DNA from: Raineyella sp044508675
GTDB taxonomy: Bacteria > Actinomycetota > Actinomycetes > Propionibacteriales > Propionibacteriaceae
DNA: 64,000 nt
Reading direction: 5' to 3'
Assembly (NCBI GenBank): GCA_044508675.1
Contig: JBIQHF010000003.1
Location: 124,001-188,000 of the forward strand
This document shows, in pieces, positions 53,576 to 63,248 of this stretch. Within the stretch, counting starts at the first letter, position 1; each line of letters begins with the position of its first letter. The position numbers and the translations under genes are program-made. The notes under the pieces were generated by a model that saw only the letters and a program-made list of their open reading frames with translations, ran no database searches and was not told where the DNA came from.

Positions 53576-53638
53576 ATGACCGTGCAACCATGGGTCCGGG
53601 GCGGAGGAGCCCGATCCCAGACGCGAAGGAGTGACTCC

Positions 53639-53842
53639 ATGGGCATGTTCGACAAGGCCCGCGAGACGGCCGAGAAGTTCGCGAAGGACAACCCCGACAA
53701 GGTCACCGAGGCGATCCAGCGCGTCGGCGACGAGGTCGACAAGCGCACCGGGGGCAAGTTCACCGAGCAGATCGACCAGGCCGAGGAGGCCGTGACCAAG
53801 CAGCTGGGCGCCGACCAGCAGCCCGATCAGCAGCAGGGCTGA
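53639..53842 (+). CDS. MT0933-type antitoxin-like small protein
   Basis: This 67-residue protein, MGMFDKARETAEKFAKDNPD followed by an amphipathic helix, a KRTGGKFTEQIDQAEE segment and a Gln-rich tail, matches the small MT0933/Rv0909-type antitoxin family. GAAGGAG precedes the ATG. No toxin gene is adjacent: miaA is divergent and miaB convergent. It may therefore be an orphan, or the family name may not reflect function here. Compositionally it is like other small, highly soluble stress proteins. Confidence 0.75.
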   Translation: MGMFDKARETAEKFAKDNPDKVTEAIQRVGDEVDKRTGGKFTEQIDQAEEAVTKQLGADQQPDQQQG

Positions 53843-53893
53843 GCACCCTGCCACGTGCATGCACGGCGCACCTGCCGCGCGTCGTGCCGGTGG

Positions 53894-53910
53894 CCCGCCG
53901 TTCCGGCGGG
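53894..53910. terminator. Short hairpin between antitoxin-like gene and miaB
   Basis: A 7-bp stem CCCGCCG / CGGCGGG with a TTC loop, in the 75-nt gap between converging genes. Confidence 0.45.
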
Positions 53911-53917
53911 GAAACCG

Positions 53918-55447
53918 TCAGTCGCGGACCGTCGGCATGCCGATCCCGACCGTGGGCCGGACCGTGGGCAGCCCCAGTCCGACACCGGTCGGGGCCGGCG
54001 TGTCCTGCTGCCTCGCCTGCCAGGCGTCGCCGCCCCGGGTGCGGCGCAGTCCGCTGATGCCGGCGTCCGCGTTGAGGTGGTGGGGGGCGGCGTACGTGAT
54101 CACCGTCTCGGCGATGTCGCCCGGACGCGGACGGGCTGCGGGGTCGTCGGGGACGGCCACGTGTACCAGCCGGTTGTCGCGGGCCCGGCCGGACATCCGG
54201 TGCGTACCCTCGTCCTTCTTGCCCTCACCGGCGGCGAACATCACCTCGACGCGCTGTCCGACGAGCTTCTTGTTCTCCTCCCAGGCGATCTCGTTGACCA
54301 GGTCGACCAGTCGCTGGTAGCGGGCGTGCTTGACCTCGTCCGGGACCTGATCGGGCATCGTAGCGGCCGGCGTACCGGGCCGGATGGAGTACAGGAACGT
54401 GAACGCATTGGTGAAACGGGCCCGACGCACCACCTCCATCGTCTGCTCGAAGTCCTGTTCGGTCTCCCCCGGGAAGCCGACGATGATGTCGGTGCTGATC
54501 GCCGCGTGCGGCATCGCCTGGCGGACCCGGTCCAGGATGCCCAGGTAGCGATCGGACCGGTACGAGCGGCGCATCCGGCGCAGCACGTCGTCCGAGCCGG
54601 ACTGCAGCGGCATGTGCAGCTGGGGCATCACGTTCGGGGTCTGCGCCATCGCCGCGATCACGTCGTCGGTGAAGTCCTTCGGGTGCGGGCTGGTGAAGCG
54701 GACCCGCTCCAGCCCCTCCACCTCGCCGCAGGCGCGCAGCAGCTTCGCGAACGCCTGCCGGTCCACCGAGGTGTCCGCATCGTCGGGACCGAACCAGCCT
54801 GTCCCGTACGCGTTGACGTTCTGGCCCAGCAGGGTGACCTCCTGGACCCCCTGGTCGACCAGGGCCCGGATCTCGTTGAGCACGTCGCCGGGCCGCCGGT
54901 CGGTCTCCTTGCCGCGCAGGGACGGGACGATGCAGAAGGTGCAGGTGTTGTTGCAGCCCACGCTGATCGACACCCAGGCGGCATACGCCGAGTCGCGGTG
55001 GGTGGGCAGGTTCGACGGGAACGTCTGCAGGGCCTCGGTGATCTCCACCTGGGCCTCGCGCCGGACGCGGGCGCGCTCGAGCAGCACCGGCAGGGAGCCG
55101 AGGTTGTTGGTGCCGAAGACCACGTCGACCCACGGTGCCTTGCGGACGATCAGGTCCCGGTCCTTCTGGGCCATGCAGCCACCGACGGCGACCTGCATGC
55201 CGGGATGGTCGGCCTTGACCGAGGCGATGTGCCCGAGGTTGCCGTAGAGCCGGTTGTCCGCGTTCTCCCGGACCGCGCACGTGTTGAACACGACGACGTC
55301 AGCGACCGAGCCCTCCGCAACAGGCACGTACCCGTCGGCGTCCAGCAGTCCGGCGATCCGCTCGGAGTCGTGCACGTTCATCTGGCAGCCGTACGTACGC
55401 ACCTCGTAGGTACGCGGCGCAACGGAGGTGGCGGAGGTCTCATTCAT
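53918..55447 (-). CDS. miaB: tRNA methylthiotransferase MiaB
   Basis: This radical SAM enzyme converts i6A37 to ms2i6A37 in tRNA. It has 509 residues. The N-terminal UPF0004 domain has Cys21 in RTYGCQMNVHDS and further cysteines in FNTCAVRENA and VGGCMAQ for the second cluster. The radical-SAM motif is CNNTCTFC (CxxxCxxC), and a C-terminal TRAM domain follows. The last 25 or so residues form a low-complexity tail with repeated PTV(R/G) units, not part of the normal fold. A TAGAGT lies 9 nt upstream of the ATG. Confidence 0.95.
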   Translation of the reverse strand: MNETSATSVAPRTYEVRTYGCQMNVHDSERIAGLLDADGYVPVAEGSVADVVVFNTCAVRENADNRLYGNLGHIASVKADHPGMQVAVGGCMAQKDRDLIVRKAPWVDVVFGTNNLGSLPVLLERARVRREAQVEITEALQTFPSNLPTHRDSAYAAWVSISVGCNNTCTFCIVPSLRGKETDRRPGDVLNEIRALVDQGVQEVTLLGQNVNAYGTGWFGPDDADTSVDRQAFAKLLRACGEVEGLERVRFTSPHPKDFTDDVIAAMAQTPNVMPQLHMPLQSGSDDVLRRMRRSYRSDRYLGILDRVRQAMPHAAISTDIIVGFPGETEQDFEQTMEVVRRARFTNAFTFLYSIRPGTPAATMPDQVPDEVKHARYQRLVDLVNEIAWEENKKLVGQRVEVMFAAGEGKKDEGTHRMSGRARDNRLVHVAVPDDPAARPRPGDIAETVITYAAPHHLNADAGISGLRRTRGGDAWQARQQDTPAPTGVGLGLPTVRPTVGIGMPTVRD

Positions 55448-55627
55448 GGCGGGTCCACTCTACAGGAGCCGATCCAGGACCCGGACCGGCGAACAGTCCC
55501 CGCAATCCGCCCACTCCCGATACCGGGTGATTGGCCTGGACGCGGGAAATATGTCGCCCAGATCACGACGGGGAAACATCCGGCCGTGATATGCACAGAA
55601 GCCCTATCCATTTACCGGGAGTCCCTT

Positions 55628-55633
55628 TAACCT
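55628..55633 (+). promoter_or_regulatory. -10 box of leaderless gluA
   Basis: TAACCT ends 6 nt before ATG 55640. The 190-nt gap upstream is visibly richer in A+T than its surroundings, but no further operator was recognised. Confidence 0.5.
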
Positions 55634-55639
55634 GCCGGT

Positions 55640-56425
55640 ATGACTTCACTCCTCCCCGAGGACACCGGTCCGCTTCCCCACCGGATCGGTGAACCGATTG
55701 TCGTGATGCAGGACGTCCAGAAGCACTTCGGTGATCTGCATGTGCTAAGGGACATCAACCTCGAGGTCTCCAAAGGTGAAGTCGTCGTCGTGCTCGGCCC
55801 CTCGGGCTCGGGTAAGTCAACCCTGATCCGCACGATCAATCGATTGGAGACGATCGATTCGGGCACCATCATCGTCGACGGCGAGGAATTGCCTTCGGAG
55901 GGGAAGGAACTCGCGCGCCTGCGCGCCGAGGTCGGGATGGTGTTCCAGTCATTCAATCTCTTTGCCCACAAGTCGATTCTCGAGAACGTCACGCTCGGGC
56001 CGATCAAGGTCCGCAAGCTGCCACGTTCCGAGGCCGAGAAGGAAGGGATGCGGATCCTCGAACGAGTCGGGGTTGCCAACCAGGCCAAGAAGTACCCGGC
56101 GCAGTTGTCCGGCGGCCAGCAGCAGCGGGTGGCCATCGCCCGCGCCCTGGCGATGAAACCGAAGGTGATGCTCTTCGACGAACCCACCTCCGCCCTCGAC
56201 CCGGAGATGGTCCAGGAGGTCCTTGACGTGATGGTGGGCCTGGCCCGCCAGGGCATGACGATGATCGTCGTCACCCACGAGATGGGCTTCGCGCGCAAGG
56301 CCGCGAACCGGGTCGCGTTCATGGACGAGGGACAGATCGTGGAGGAGTCCGATCCCGAGTCCTTCTTCACCACACCCCGCAGTGATCGAGCCCGGGACTT
56401 CCTGTCGAAGATCCTTCCCCGCTAG
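55640..56425 (+). CDS. gluA: Glutamate/polar amino-acid ABC importer, ATP-binding subunit
   Basis: This 261-residue ATPase drives the importer encoded by the next three genes. Walker A is LGPSGSGKSTLIRTINRLE, followed by the Q-loop in MVFQSFNLFAHKSILENV, signature LSGGQQQRVAIARAL, Walker B VMLFDEPTSALDPE and the H-loop VTHEMGFARK, all typical of the GlnQ/GluA subfamily. Its position next to rny/recX/recA parallels gluABCD of C. glutamicum, supporting glutamate as substrate. Its codons are somewhat less G/C-biased than those of its neighbours. Confidence 0.92.
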   Translation: MTSLLPEDTGPLPHRIGEPIVVMQDVQKHFGDLHVLRDINLEVSKGEVVVVLGPSGSGKSTLIRTINRLETIDSGTIIVDGEELPSEGKELARLRAEVGMVFQSFNLFAHKSILENVTLGPIKVRKLPRSEAEKEGMRILERVGVANQAKKYPAQLSGGQQQRVAIARALAMKPKVMLFDEPTSALDPEMVQEVLDVMVGLARQGMTMIVVTHEMGFARKAANRVAFMDEGQIVEESDPESFFTTPRSDRARDFLSKILPR

Positions 56426-56449
56426 ACGTCTGCTGACCACTGAAGTCCG

Positions 56450-56465
56450 GCGTACGAACGTACGC
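56450..56465 (+). other. Intercistronic hairpin between gluA and gluB
   Basis: GCGTAC-GAAC-GTACGC: a 6-bp stem with a 4-nt loop in the 84-nt gap. It could mark an mRNA processing or stabilising point ahead of the binding-protein gene. Confidence 0.35.
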
Positions 56466-56509
56466 GCCCCGACCGGGAGCACACCGTCCCGGCAACGAAA
56501 GGAACACCA

Positions 56510-57349
56510 ATGCAGCATCGCAGAATCGGCTTCGCCATCGGTGCCGCCGTCCTGAGCCTGGCCCTGTCCGCCTGCGTCGCGGGCGGGTCGGGTGGCACCG
56601 CCACCGGCGGAGGCGAGGGGAACAACATCACCATCGGAATCAAGTACGACCAGCCCGGCCTCGGCCAGCAGGTCGGCGACCAGTTCGAGGGCTTCGACGT
56701 GGACGTCGCCCGGTATGTCGCCAAGGAACTGGGCTATGGCGAGGACCAGATCACCTTCATGGAGGCCCCGTCGGCCCAGCGCGAGACGCTGATCCAGTCC
56801 GGGCAGGTCCAGCTGGTCGTCGCGACCTACTCGATCACCGACGCCCGCAAGGAGAAGGTCGACTTCGCCGGCCCGTATTTCATCGCCGGCCAGGACATCC
56901 TGGTCAAGTCGGATCGCAACGACATCACCGGCCCGCAGGACCTCGGCAACAAGAGGCTCTGCTCGGTGGTCGGATCGACCTCGGCCCAGAAGGTCAAGGA
57001 CAGCTACCCGGACGTGCAGCTGCAGGAGGTCGACACCTACTCCAAGTGCGCCGAGGCCGTTGACGCCGGCTCGATGGACGCGATGACCACCGATGACATC
57101 ATCCTGGCCGGCTACGCCGCCCAGGAGCAGTACAAGGGCAAGCTCAAGGTGGTCGGGGCCCCGTTCACCGAGGAGCGCTACGGCGTGGGCCTGAAGAAGG
57201 GCGACACCGAGCTCAAGGACAAGGTGGACGCGGCGCTGACGAAGATGATCGACGACGGGTCGTGGCAGAAGGCTTTGGACGACAACGTCGGTGGCTCCGG
57301 CTACCAGGCCAACCCGGAGACCAACCCGCCGACCCCCGGAACCGCCTGA
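56510..57349 (+). CDS. gluB: Glutamate-type ABC importer, solute-binding lipoprotein
   Basis: This family 3 extracellular solute-binding protein has 279 residues. It is a lipoprotein: after a basic start and hydrophobic stretch the lipobox LSAC places the lipidated cysteine at residue 22, followed by a Gly/Ser/Thr-rich linker. The body has NITIGIKYDQPGLG, FEGFDVDVARYVAKELGYG, VDFAGPYFIAGQDILV and VVGSTSAQKVKDSYPD, as in amino-acid binding proteins. GAAAGGA precedes the ATG. The substrate is inferred from operon similarity to gluABCD. Confidence 0.92.
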   Translation: MQHRRIGFAIGAAVLSLALSACVAGGSGGTATGGGEGNNITIGIKYDQPGLGQQVGDQFEGFDVDVARYVAKELGYGEDQITFMEAPSAQRETLIQSGQVQLVVATYSITDARKEKVDFAGPYFIAGQDILVKSDRNDITGPQDLGNKRLCSVVGSTSAQKVKDSYPDVQLQEVDTYSKCAEAVDAGSMDAMTTDDIILAGYAAQEQYKGKLKVVGAPFTEERYGVGLKKGDTELKDKVDAALTKMIDDGSWQKALDDNVGGSGYQANPETNPPTPGTA

Positions 57350-57364
57350 TCGGTAGGTATCCAG

Positions 57365-57398
57365 CGGGTGGGGGCGCCACACCCGACGCCCCCACCCG
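57365..57398 (+). other. Strong hairpin between gluB and gluC
   Basis: A perfect 12-bp G+C stem CGGGTGGGGGCG / CGCCCCCACCCG (57365-57376 and 57387-57398) followed by TTCCTCG. It is probably a partial terminator or 3'-end stabiliser that lets the binding protein exceed the permeases. Confidence 0.6.
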
Positions 57399-57432
57399 TT
57401 CCTCGTCCCCCTCACTCACCGGGAGGTGAACC

Positions 57433-58116
57433 GTGCAGGACCTGATCGAACTCCTGCAGACGTACAACGTACTGGCCGCCTTCTGGATGACCATCCGCCT
57501 CACCCTGGTCTCCGCCCTCGGTGCCCTGGTCCTCGGCACCGTGATCGCGATCATGCGGGTCTCGCCGGTGGCACCGCTGCAGCGCTTCGGCACGGCCTAC
57601 GTCACGCTCGTCCGCAACACGCCGCTGACCCTGGTCGTCACCTTCTGCGTGCTGGGGCTCTACCTGTTCATGAACGTACGGCTGCTGCCCCCGGGCGTCG
57701 GCCGGCTCACCCAGCTGTTCGCCTGGGCTGTGGTCGCCCTGTCGCTGTACCACGCGACGTTCGTGGCCGAAGGCATCCGATCCGGGATCAATACCGTCCC
57801 CCAGGGCCAGGCGGAGGCCTCCCGGGTCATCGGCCTGAACTTCCGCCAGGTGCTCGGCCAGGTGGTCCTGCCGCAGGCGATGCGCGGGGCGATCACCCCG
57901 CTGGGAAACACGTTCATCGCCCTCACCAAGAACACCACGGTGGTCTCGGCCGTAGGCGTTGCCGAAGCCTCCTATCTGATGAAGAACATGATTGAGTTCA
58001 GCCCGAACCTGCTGTTCGCGATCTTCTTCCTGATGGCGCTGGGCTTCGTGATCCTGACACTGCCGGCCGGCCTGTTCTTCTCCTGGGCCTCGACGAAGTG
58101 GGCGGTGCGACGGTGA
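57433..58116 (+). CDS. gluC: Glutamate-type ABC importer permease C
   Basis: This 227-residue inner-membrane permease of the His/Glu/Gln family has about five helices. The conserved RNTPLTLVVTF segment and the EAA-loop motif GLNFRQVLGQVVLPQAMRGA are visible. GTG 57433 follows GGGAGGTGA. Its stop overlaps the gluD start (GTGA), so the two permeases are translated together as a heterodimer. Confidence 0.92.
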   Translation: MQDLIELLQTYNVLAAFWMTIRLTLVSALGALVLGTVIAIMRVSPVAPLQRFGTAYVTLVRNTPLTLVVTFCVLGLYLFMNVRLLPPGVGRLTQLFAWAVVALSLYHATFVAEGIRSGINTVPQGQAEASRVIGLNFRQVLGQVVLPQAMRGAITPLGNTFIALTKNTTVVSAVGVAEASYLMKNMIEFSPNLLFAIFFLMALGFVILTLPAGLFFSWASTKWAVRR

Positions 58117-59015
58117 GCACGCAGCAGGTAACGGTTCTCTTCGACGCCCCCGGACCCCGGGCGCTGGTCCGCAACCGGTTGATCGGGATCATCGGCACGC
58201 TCATCGTCCTCGCCCTTGCCGCCGGCCTGGTCTACGGACTGCGCGCCCAGCTGGCGCCCAGCAAGTGGGCCCCGTTCCTGCGCGCCGACACCTGGCTCTC
58301 CTACCTGGTCCCCGGCCTCGTCAATACCTTGCAGGCCGCGGCCCTGTCGGTGGTGGCCGCCTCCCTGCTGGGGTTGGTCCTGGCCCTCGGCCGGATGTCG
58401 TTCAACCGGGTCATCTCGGTGGTCTGTACCGTGTTCATCGAGTTCTTCCGCGCGGTGCCGGTGCTGATGATGATGATCTTCGTCTACTACATGACGATCT
58501 TCATCCCGGCGATCGCGAATCTCTTTCCCGGCCCCTTGGTGCAGATCAAGCCCCTTGTCGCTGTCATCGCCGGCCTGACCTTCTACAACTCCGCCGTGAT
58601 CGCCGAGCTGTTGCGCTCCGGAGTCGGTACCCTGCCGCGCGGGCAGACCGAGGCCGGCCTCAGCATCGGCCTGAGCATCGGCCAGACCCGGCGCCTGGTG
58701 CTGTTGCCGCAGGCGATCACCGCGATGCTGCCAGCACTGGTGTCCCAGCTCGTGGTGATCGTGAAGGACTCGGCCCTCGGCTACATCATCAGCTACCCCG
58801 AGCTGCTGCGCTCCTCGCAGACCCTGGCCAGCCGTTGGGCGAACTCCATCGCCGCGTTCTTGGTTGCCGCCGCGATGTTCATCATCATCAACTGGTTGCT
58901 CACCCGCCTGGCCAGCTACCTGGAGGGCCGTACGCGTGCCCGCCAGGGCCGGGTGGTGGTGTTGGAGAAGGTCGACATGCAGAACCCGGACAAGGGGATT
59001 CCCGACACCCAGTGA
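58113..59015 (+). CDS. gluD: Glutamate-type ABC importer permease D
   Basis: This second permease subunit has 300 residues. A cytoplasmic N-terminal stretch precedes the first helix (about residues 28-48), and the permease core carries FIEFFRAVPVLMMMIFVYY and the EAA loop SIGLSIGQTRRLVLLPQAI. A charged C-terminal tail follows. GTG 58113 overlaps the gluC stop; an in-frame GTG at 58098 lies inside gluC. It converges with rny with 10 nt between stops and no obvious terminator. Confidence 0.92.
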   Translation: MSTQQVTVLFDAPGPRALVRNRLIGIIGTLIVLALAAGLVYGLRAQLAPSKWAPFLRADTWLSYLVPGLVNTLQAAALSVVAASLLGLVLALGRMSFNRVISVVCTVFIEFFRAVPVLMMMIFVYYMTIFIPAIANLFPGPLVQIKPLVAVIAGLTFYNSAVIAELLRSGVGTLPRGQTEAGLSIGLSIGQTRRLVLLPQAITAMLPALVSQLVVIVKDSALGYIISYPELLRSSQTLASRWANSIAAFLVAAAMFIIINWLLTRLASYLEGRTRARQGRVVVLEKVDMQNPDKGIPDTQ

Positions 59016-59025
59016 TCGGCGCCGG

Positions 59026-60804
59026 TCAGCGCGCCACCTCCGTGGCACGCGACTCGCGGACCACCGTGACCCGGATCTGCCCGGGGTAGGTGAGCTCCTC
59101 CTCCACCTGCTTGGCGATGTCGCGGGCGAGGACCTGGGCGCCGATGTCATCGACGGCCTCCGGCTCGACCATCACCCGGATCTCGCGACCGGCCTGCATC
59201 GCGAACACCTTGGACACCCCCTCGTGGGCGCCTGCCAGCGCCTCAAGGCGCTCCAGCCGCTGCACGTACGACTCGAGCGACTCCCGGCGGGCACCGGGTC
59301 GGCCGCCGCTGATCGCGTCGCAGGCCTGGGTCAGCACGGCCTCGACGGTGTGCGGCTCGACATCGTCGTGGTGGGCCTCGATCGCATGCACGATGTCCTC
59401 GGACTCGCCGTACTTGCGGGCAAGATCGGCACCGATGACCGCGTGGGGCCCCTGGACCTCGTGGGTGAGGGCCTTGCCGATGTCGTGCAGGAAGGCGGCG
59501 CGCTTGCAGACGGCGACGTCGAGCTTGAGCTCGGCAGCCATCACCCCGGCGATGTTGGCGCACTCCACCAGGTGCTTCAGCACGTTCTGCCCGTACGAGG
59601 TCCGGTAGCGCAGGCGACCCATCAACGTCACCAGCTCCGGGTGCATGTCGTGGATGCCGACCTGGAGCAGGGCCTCCTCGGCAGCCTGCTGGCAGCGATC
59701 GGCGATCCGCCGCTGGGAGCGCTCGTACACCTGCTCGATCCGGGCCGGGTGGATGCGACCGTCGGCGATCAGTTCGGTCAGCGCCAGGCGCGCGCTCTCC
59801 CGGCGCACCGGGTCGAAGCATGACAGCAGCACGGTCTCGGGGGTGTCGTCGATCAGCACGTTGACCCCGGTGATCTGCTCGAAGGACCGGATGTTGCGGC
59901 CCTCCCGGCCGATGATGCGTCCCTTCATCTCGTCGCTGGGCAGGTCGACGGTCGCCACCACGGACTCGGCCGTCTGCTCGGCTGCCAGCCGCTGGATCGC
60001 CTCGACGATCACGTTCTGCGCCTTGGCCTCCGCTTCGCGGCGGGCCTTCGACTCGATGTCGCGGGCGATGATGGCGGCCTGGCGGCGGGAGTCCTGCTGC
60101 GCCGCGGCCAGCACCTCCTCACGGGCCTGCTCCGGGCTCAGGCCGGCGATCCTCTCCAATGCCGCCCGGTGCTCAGCCTCGGTAGCGGCCAGCGCGGCCT
60201 GCCGGGCGTCGAGCGCGGCGGCCAGCTCGTCGACAGTGGCGCGGCGCCGGTCCAGGTCCGCCCCGTCACGATCGAGCCGCTCCTCGCGCTCGGTCAGCCG
60301 GTGCTCGCGGCGTTCCTGGCTGAGTCGGATCTCGCGGATCTCGTCGTGCTGGGTTTGGGAGTAGCTGGTCGCCTCGGTGCGCAGCCGCTCCCCCTCGAGC
60401 TGGGCCTCCTCGGCCTCGCGCAGCACGGCCTGGGCGCTGTGCCGCAGCTCGTCGGCCTCAGCCCGAACCGTCTGGTCGTACCGATCGGCCTCGTCCCGGG
60501 TGGTGTGCTGGTAGGTCTCGGCCTCCGCCCGCAGTGCGGCTGCCTCTGCTCGCAGGGACTCCAGCTCCTGGGTGGTGTCGGAACGCAACTGGCGGACCTC
60601 CGCCTGTGCCCTGGACCGCAGGTCATCGATCTCGGCCTGTGCTTCGGTGGTGAGCCTGGCCAGCGACTCGAGCTGGGCCGGGGTCGGCTCCTCCGGACCG
60701 GTCGACCGGCCGCGACGCAGCAAGATGAAGGCGAGGACCCCCACGGCGATCAGCACGATCACCAGGAGGATGCCCACCACGAGGAACCCGATGGTCGAGT
60801 TCAT
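59026..60804 (-). CDS. rny: Ribonuclease Y
   Basis: This membrane-anchored endoribonuclease initiates mRNA decay. It has 592 residues. One N-terminal helix (about 5-28) is followed by a long coiled coil to about residue 290. The KH domain follows (MKGRIIGREGRNIRSFEQ), then the HD domain with FLHDIGKALTHE as metal site and HAVIGADLARKYGE. ATG 60804 is preceded by GGAAGGGAG. The coiled coil is rich in Glu, Arg and Ala. Its place between gluABCD and recX is shared with some relatives. Confidence 0.93.
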   Translation of the reverse strand: MNSTIGFLVVGILLVIVLIAVGVLAFILLRRGRSTGPEEPTPAQLESLARLTTEAQAEIDDLRSRAQAEVRQLRSDTTQELESLRAEAAALRAEAETYQHTTRDEADRYDQTVRAEADELRHSAQAVLREAEEAQLEGERLRTEATSYSQTQHDEIREIRLSQERREHRLTEREERLDRDGADLDRRRATVDELAAALDARQAALAATEAEHRAALERIAGLSPEQAREEVLAAAQQDSRRQAAIIARDIESKARREAEAKAQNVIVEAIQRLAAEQTAESVVATVDLPSDEMKGRIIGREGRNIRSFEQITGVNVLIDDTPETVLLSCFDPVRRESARLALTELIADGRIHPARIEQVYERSQRRIADRCQQAAEEALLQVGIHDMHPELVTLMGRLRYRTSYGQNVLKHLVECANIAGVMAAELKLDVAVCKRAAFLHDIGKALTHEVQGPHAVIGADLARKYGESEDIVHAIEAHHDDVEPHTVEAVLTQACDAISGGRPGARRESLESYVQRLERLEALAGAHEGVSKVFAMQAGREIRVMVEPEAVDDIGAQVLARDIAKQVEEELTYPGQIRVTVVRESRATEVAR

Positions 60805-61067
60805 CTGCACTCCCTTCCGCACGTCTCCGTGCATGTTGGGAGGGCGCAACAGCGAGGTACGCCGAATGGCCGGACATCGATCGATGCCGGCCATTATCGG
60901 TCCATATCTATCATCGCGGGGATCGTTCGACCCACACGTATCAAGCTCGCCCATGGATCGGGTCCTGGACGGATCAAGGTCAGATACAAAGGTTCACTGC
61001 ACAACCCTCGCCGCCATCCTACGTGGTGGGCGGAGTAACGCTCAACCAGAGGAAGGATCCCCGGGGA

Positions 61068-61612
61068 TCACCAGTCGGCACCGGTGCCCTCCTCCTCCCG
61101 AAAATCCCGGTCGAGCTCACCGAGGACCCGGGTCACGACGCCGGCAGAGAAGCCCCGGCGGGCCAGAGCTCCGGCCAGCCGCCGCCACCGGACCTCCGGG
61201 GCCAGCCCGGACATCGAGCGGGCCTTGCGCTCGGCGAGGGCGTAGGCGGCGTGGTACTCGTCGTCAGGCTCGACCCCTGCCAGCACATCATCGATGATCG
61301 ACCGGTCGATCCCCTTGCGGGTGAGCTCGTCGCGGAGCGCTCGGCGTGAAAGGTGCTTGTACTCCTGTCGCGATGCCACCCAGGCCTCCGCGAACGCACG
61401 GTCATCGACCAGTCCGACCTCGGCCAGCCGGTCCAGGACCCGGCCGACAACCTCGGGGTCGGCGTTCCGCTTGGCCAGCACCTGCTCCAACTCCCGACGA
61501 GAGTGGGCACGTGTGGTCAGCCGTCGCAGAATGATCTCCCGGACCACGGCGTACGGGTCGGCCTCCGGATCAGGGCTGTCCCGCGGCCCCGGGGACCGCA
61601 GGCCTGCGGCGC

Positions 61613-61616
<4 letters not shown>
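61068..61616 (-). CDS. recX: RecA regulator RecX, with apparent CTG start
   Basis: RecX modulates RecA filament activity. The protein has about 182 residues with three RecX helical repeats: AVVREIILRRLTTRAHSRRE with LEQVLAKR; RLAEVGLVDDRAFAEAWVAS with LSRRALRDELTRKG; and RWRRLAGALARRGFSAGVV. A GTG at 61547 lacks a ribosome site and would remove the start of repeat one. No ATG, GTG or TTG occurs upstream until the recA frame. CTG at 61616 overlaps the recA stop as CTGA and has GGAGGTGA five bases upstream, a near-ideal ribosome site. Confidence 0.88.
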
Positions 61617-62773
<1,157 letters not shown>

Positions 62774-62873
62774 CGGCTCACCCTTTCATCTGCCCGTCTG
62801 ATTCAGCTGACCACCGTGCGCCGAGTATCCCTCGGACGATCGGCGGTCCCTCCGTTGGTCGCTGTCTTCGCCC

Positions 62874-62896
62874 ACCCTAGGCAGGGGCTCTGACAC
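62874..62896 (-). promoter_or_regulatory. PafBC (RecA-NDp)-type promoter of recA
   Basis: On the minus strand GTGTCAGAG (62896-62888), 8 nt (CCCCTGCC), TAGGGT (62879-62874) fits tTGTCRgtg-N8-TAnnnT, the LexA-independent promoter described for mycobacterial recA. The leader would be about 95 nt. Confidence 0.65.
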
Positions 62897-62955
62897 TTCT
62901 CGTCGACCTGAAGCGCTTGGGGATGAGGCAGGACTCAGCGGAGGTTGCTGTGGAC

Positions 62956-62977
62956 ATCTTACCGAACAAATGTTCGA
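62956..62977 (-). promoter_or_regulatory. LexA-controlled promoter of recA
   Basis: The LexA box CCGAAC-AAAT-GTTCGA (62962-62977) differs by one base from TCGAAC-N4-GTTCGA. It immediately precedes a minus-strand -10-like TAAGAT (62961-62956), so bound LexA would occupy the promoter. It lies about 185 nt upstream of the recA ATG. Confidence 0.75.
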
Positions 62978-63004
62978 TCCTGTAGGTGGGGCACGGCGCG
63001 GCGC

Positions 63005-63199
63005 TCACCGCTCGCGGGCCGGCAGCTCCAACGCTGCCCAACAGGCCCGCCAAATCTCCTTCGGGTTCACTCCGGCGTCGATCGCCTCGACGACGGTACG
63101 ACCGCCGAGATCGGCCAGGACCTGCTGCTCCGCCCAGACCCGTGCGTACCCCGAGCCCAGCTGCCGCTCCAGCCGTCGCCACAGCTCGGTCTCACGCAC
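63005..63199 (-). CDS. DUF3046 protein
   Basis: This 64-residue protein, MRETELWRRLERQLGSGYAR then ADLGGRTVVEAIDAGVNPKE and ALELPARER, is a clear DUF3046 member (Rv2738c-like), found beside recA in most actinobacteria. Function unknown. The start is GTG 63199 with CGGAGGA about 5 nt upstream; longer readings are in a non-coding Arg/Pro-rich stretch. It lies 49 nt after clgR and is probably co-transcribed with it. Confidence 0.88.
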   Translation of the reverse strand: MRETELWRRLERQLGSGYARVWAEQQVLADLGGRTVVEAIDAGVNPKEIWRACWAALELPARER

Positions 63200-63248
63200 C
63201 CTGGTCCTCCGCTCCCCGGACCAGCGGCACCGGACGTCTCGCCACCGA

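Noticed and set aside
53418..53591. N-terminal extension of MiaA through the tandem repeats
   Set aside because: The extension simply translates the 23-bp repeats into an Arg/Cys-rich sequence with no family similarity. The normal MiaA start is ATG 53417.
60805..61067. Additional gene or small RNA between rny and recX
   Set aside because: No ribosome site with a conserved frame or clear RNA structure was seen. It is A+T-richer near 60890-60930 and probably holds the rny promoter (for example GATAAT at 60898-60893), without a convincing -35.
61133..61547. GTG 61547 as the recX start
   Set aside because: No ribosome site or -10 box precedes it and it clips the first RecX repeat, while a perfect GGAGGTGA lies before the CTGA junction. 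It remains the fallback if CTG initiation is disproved.
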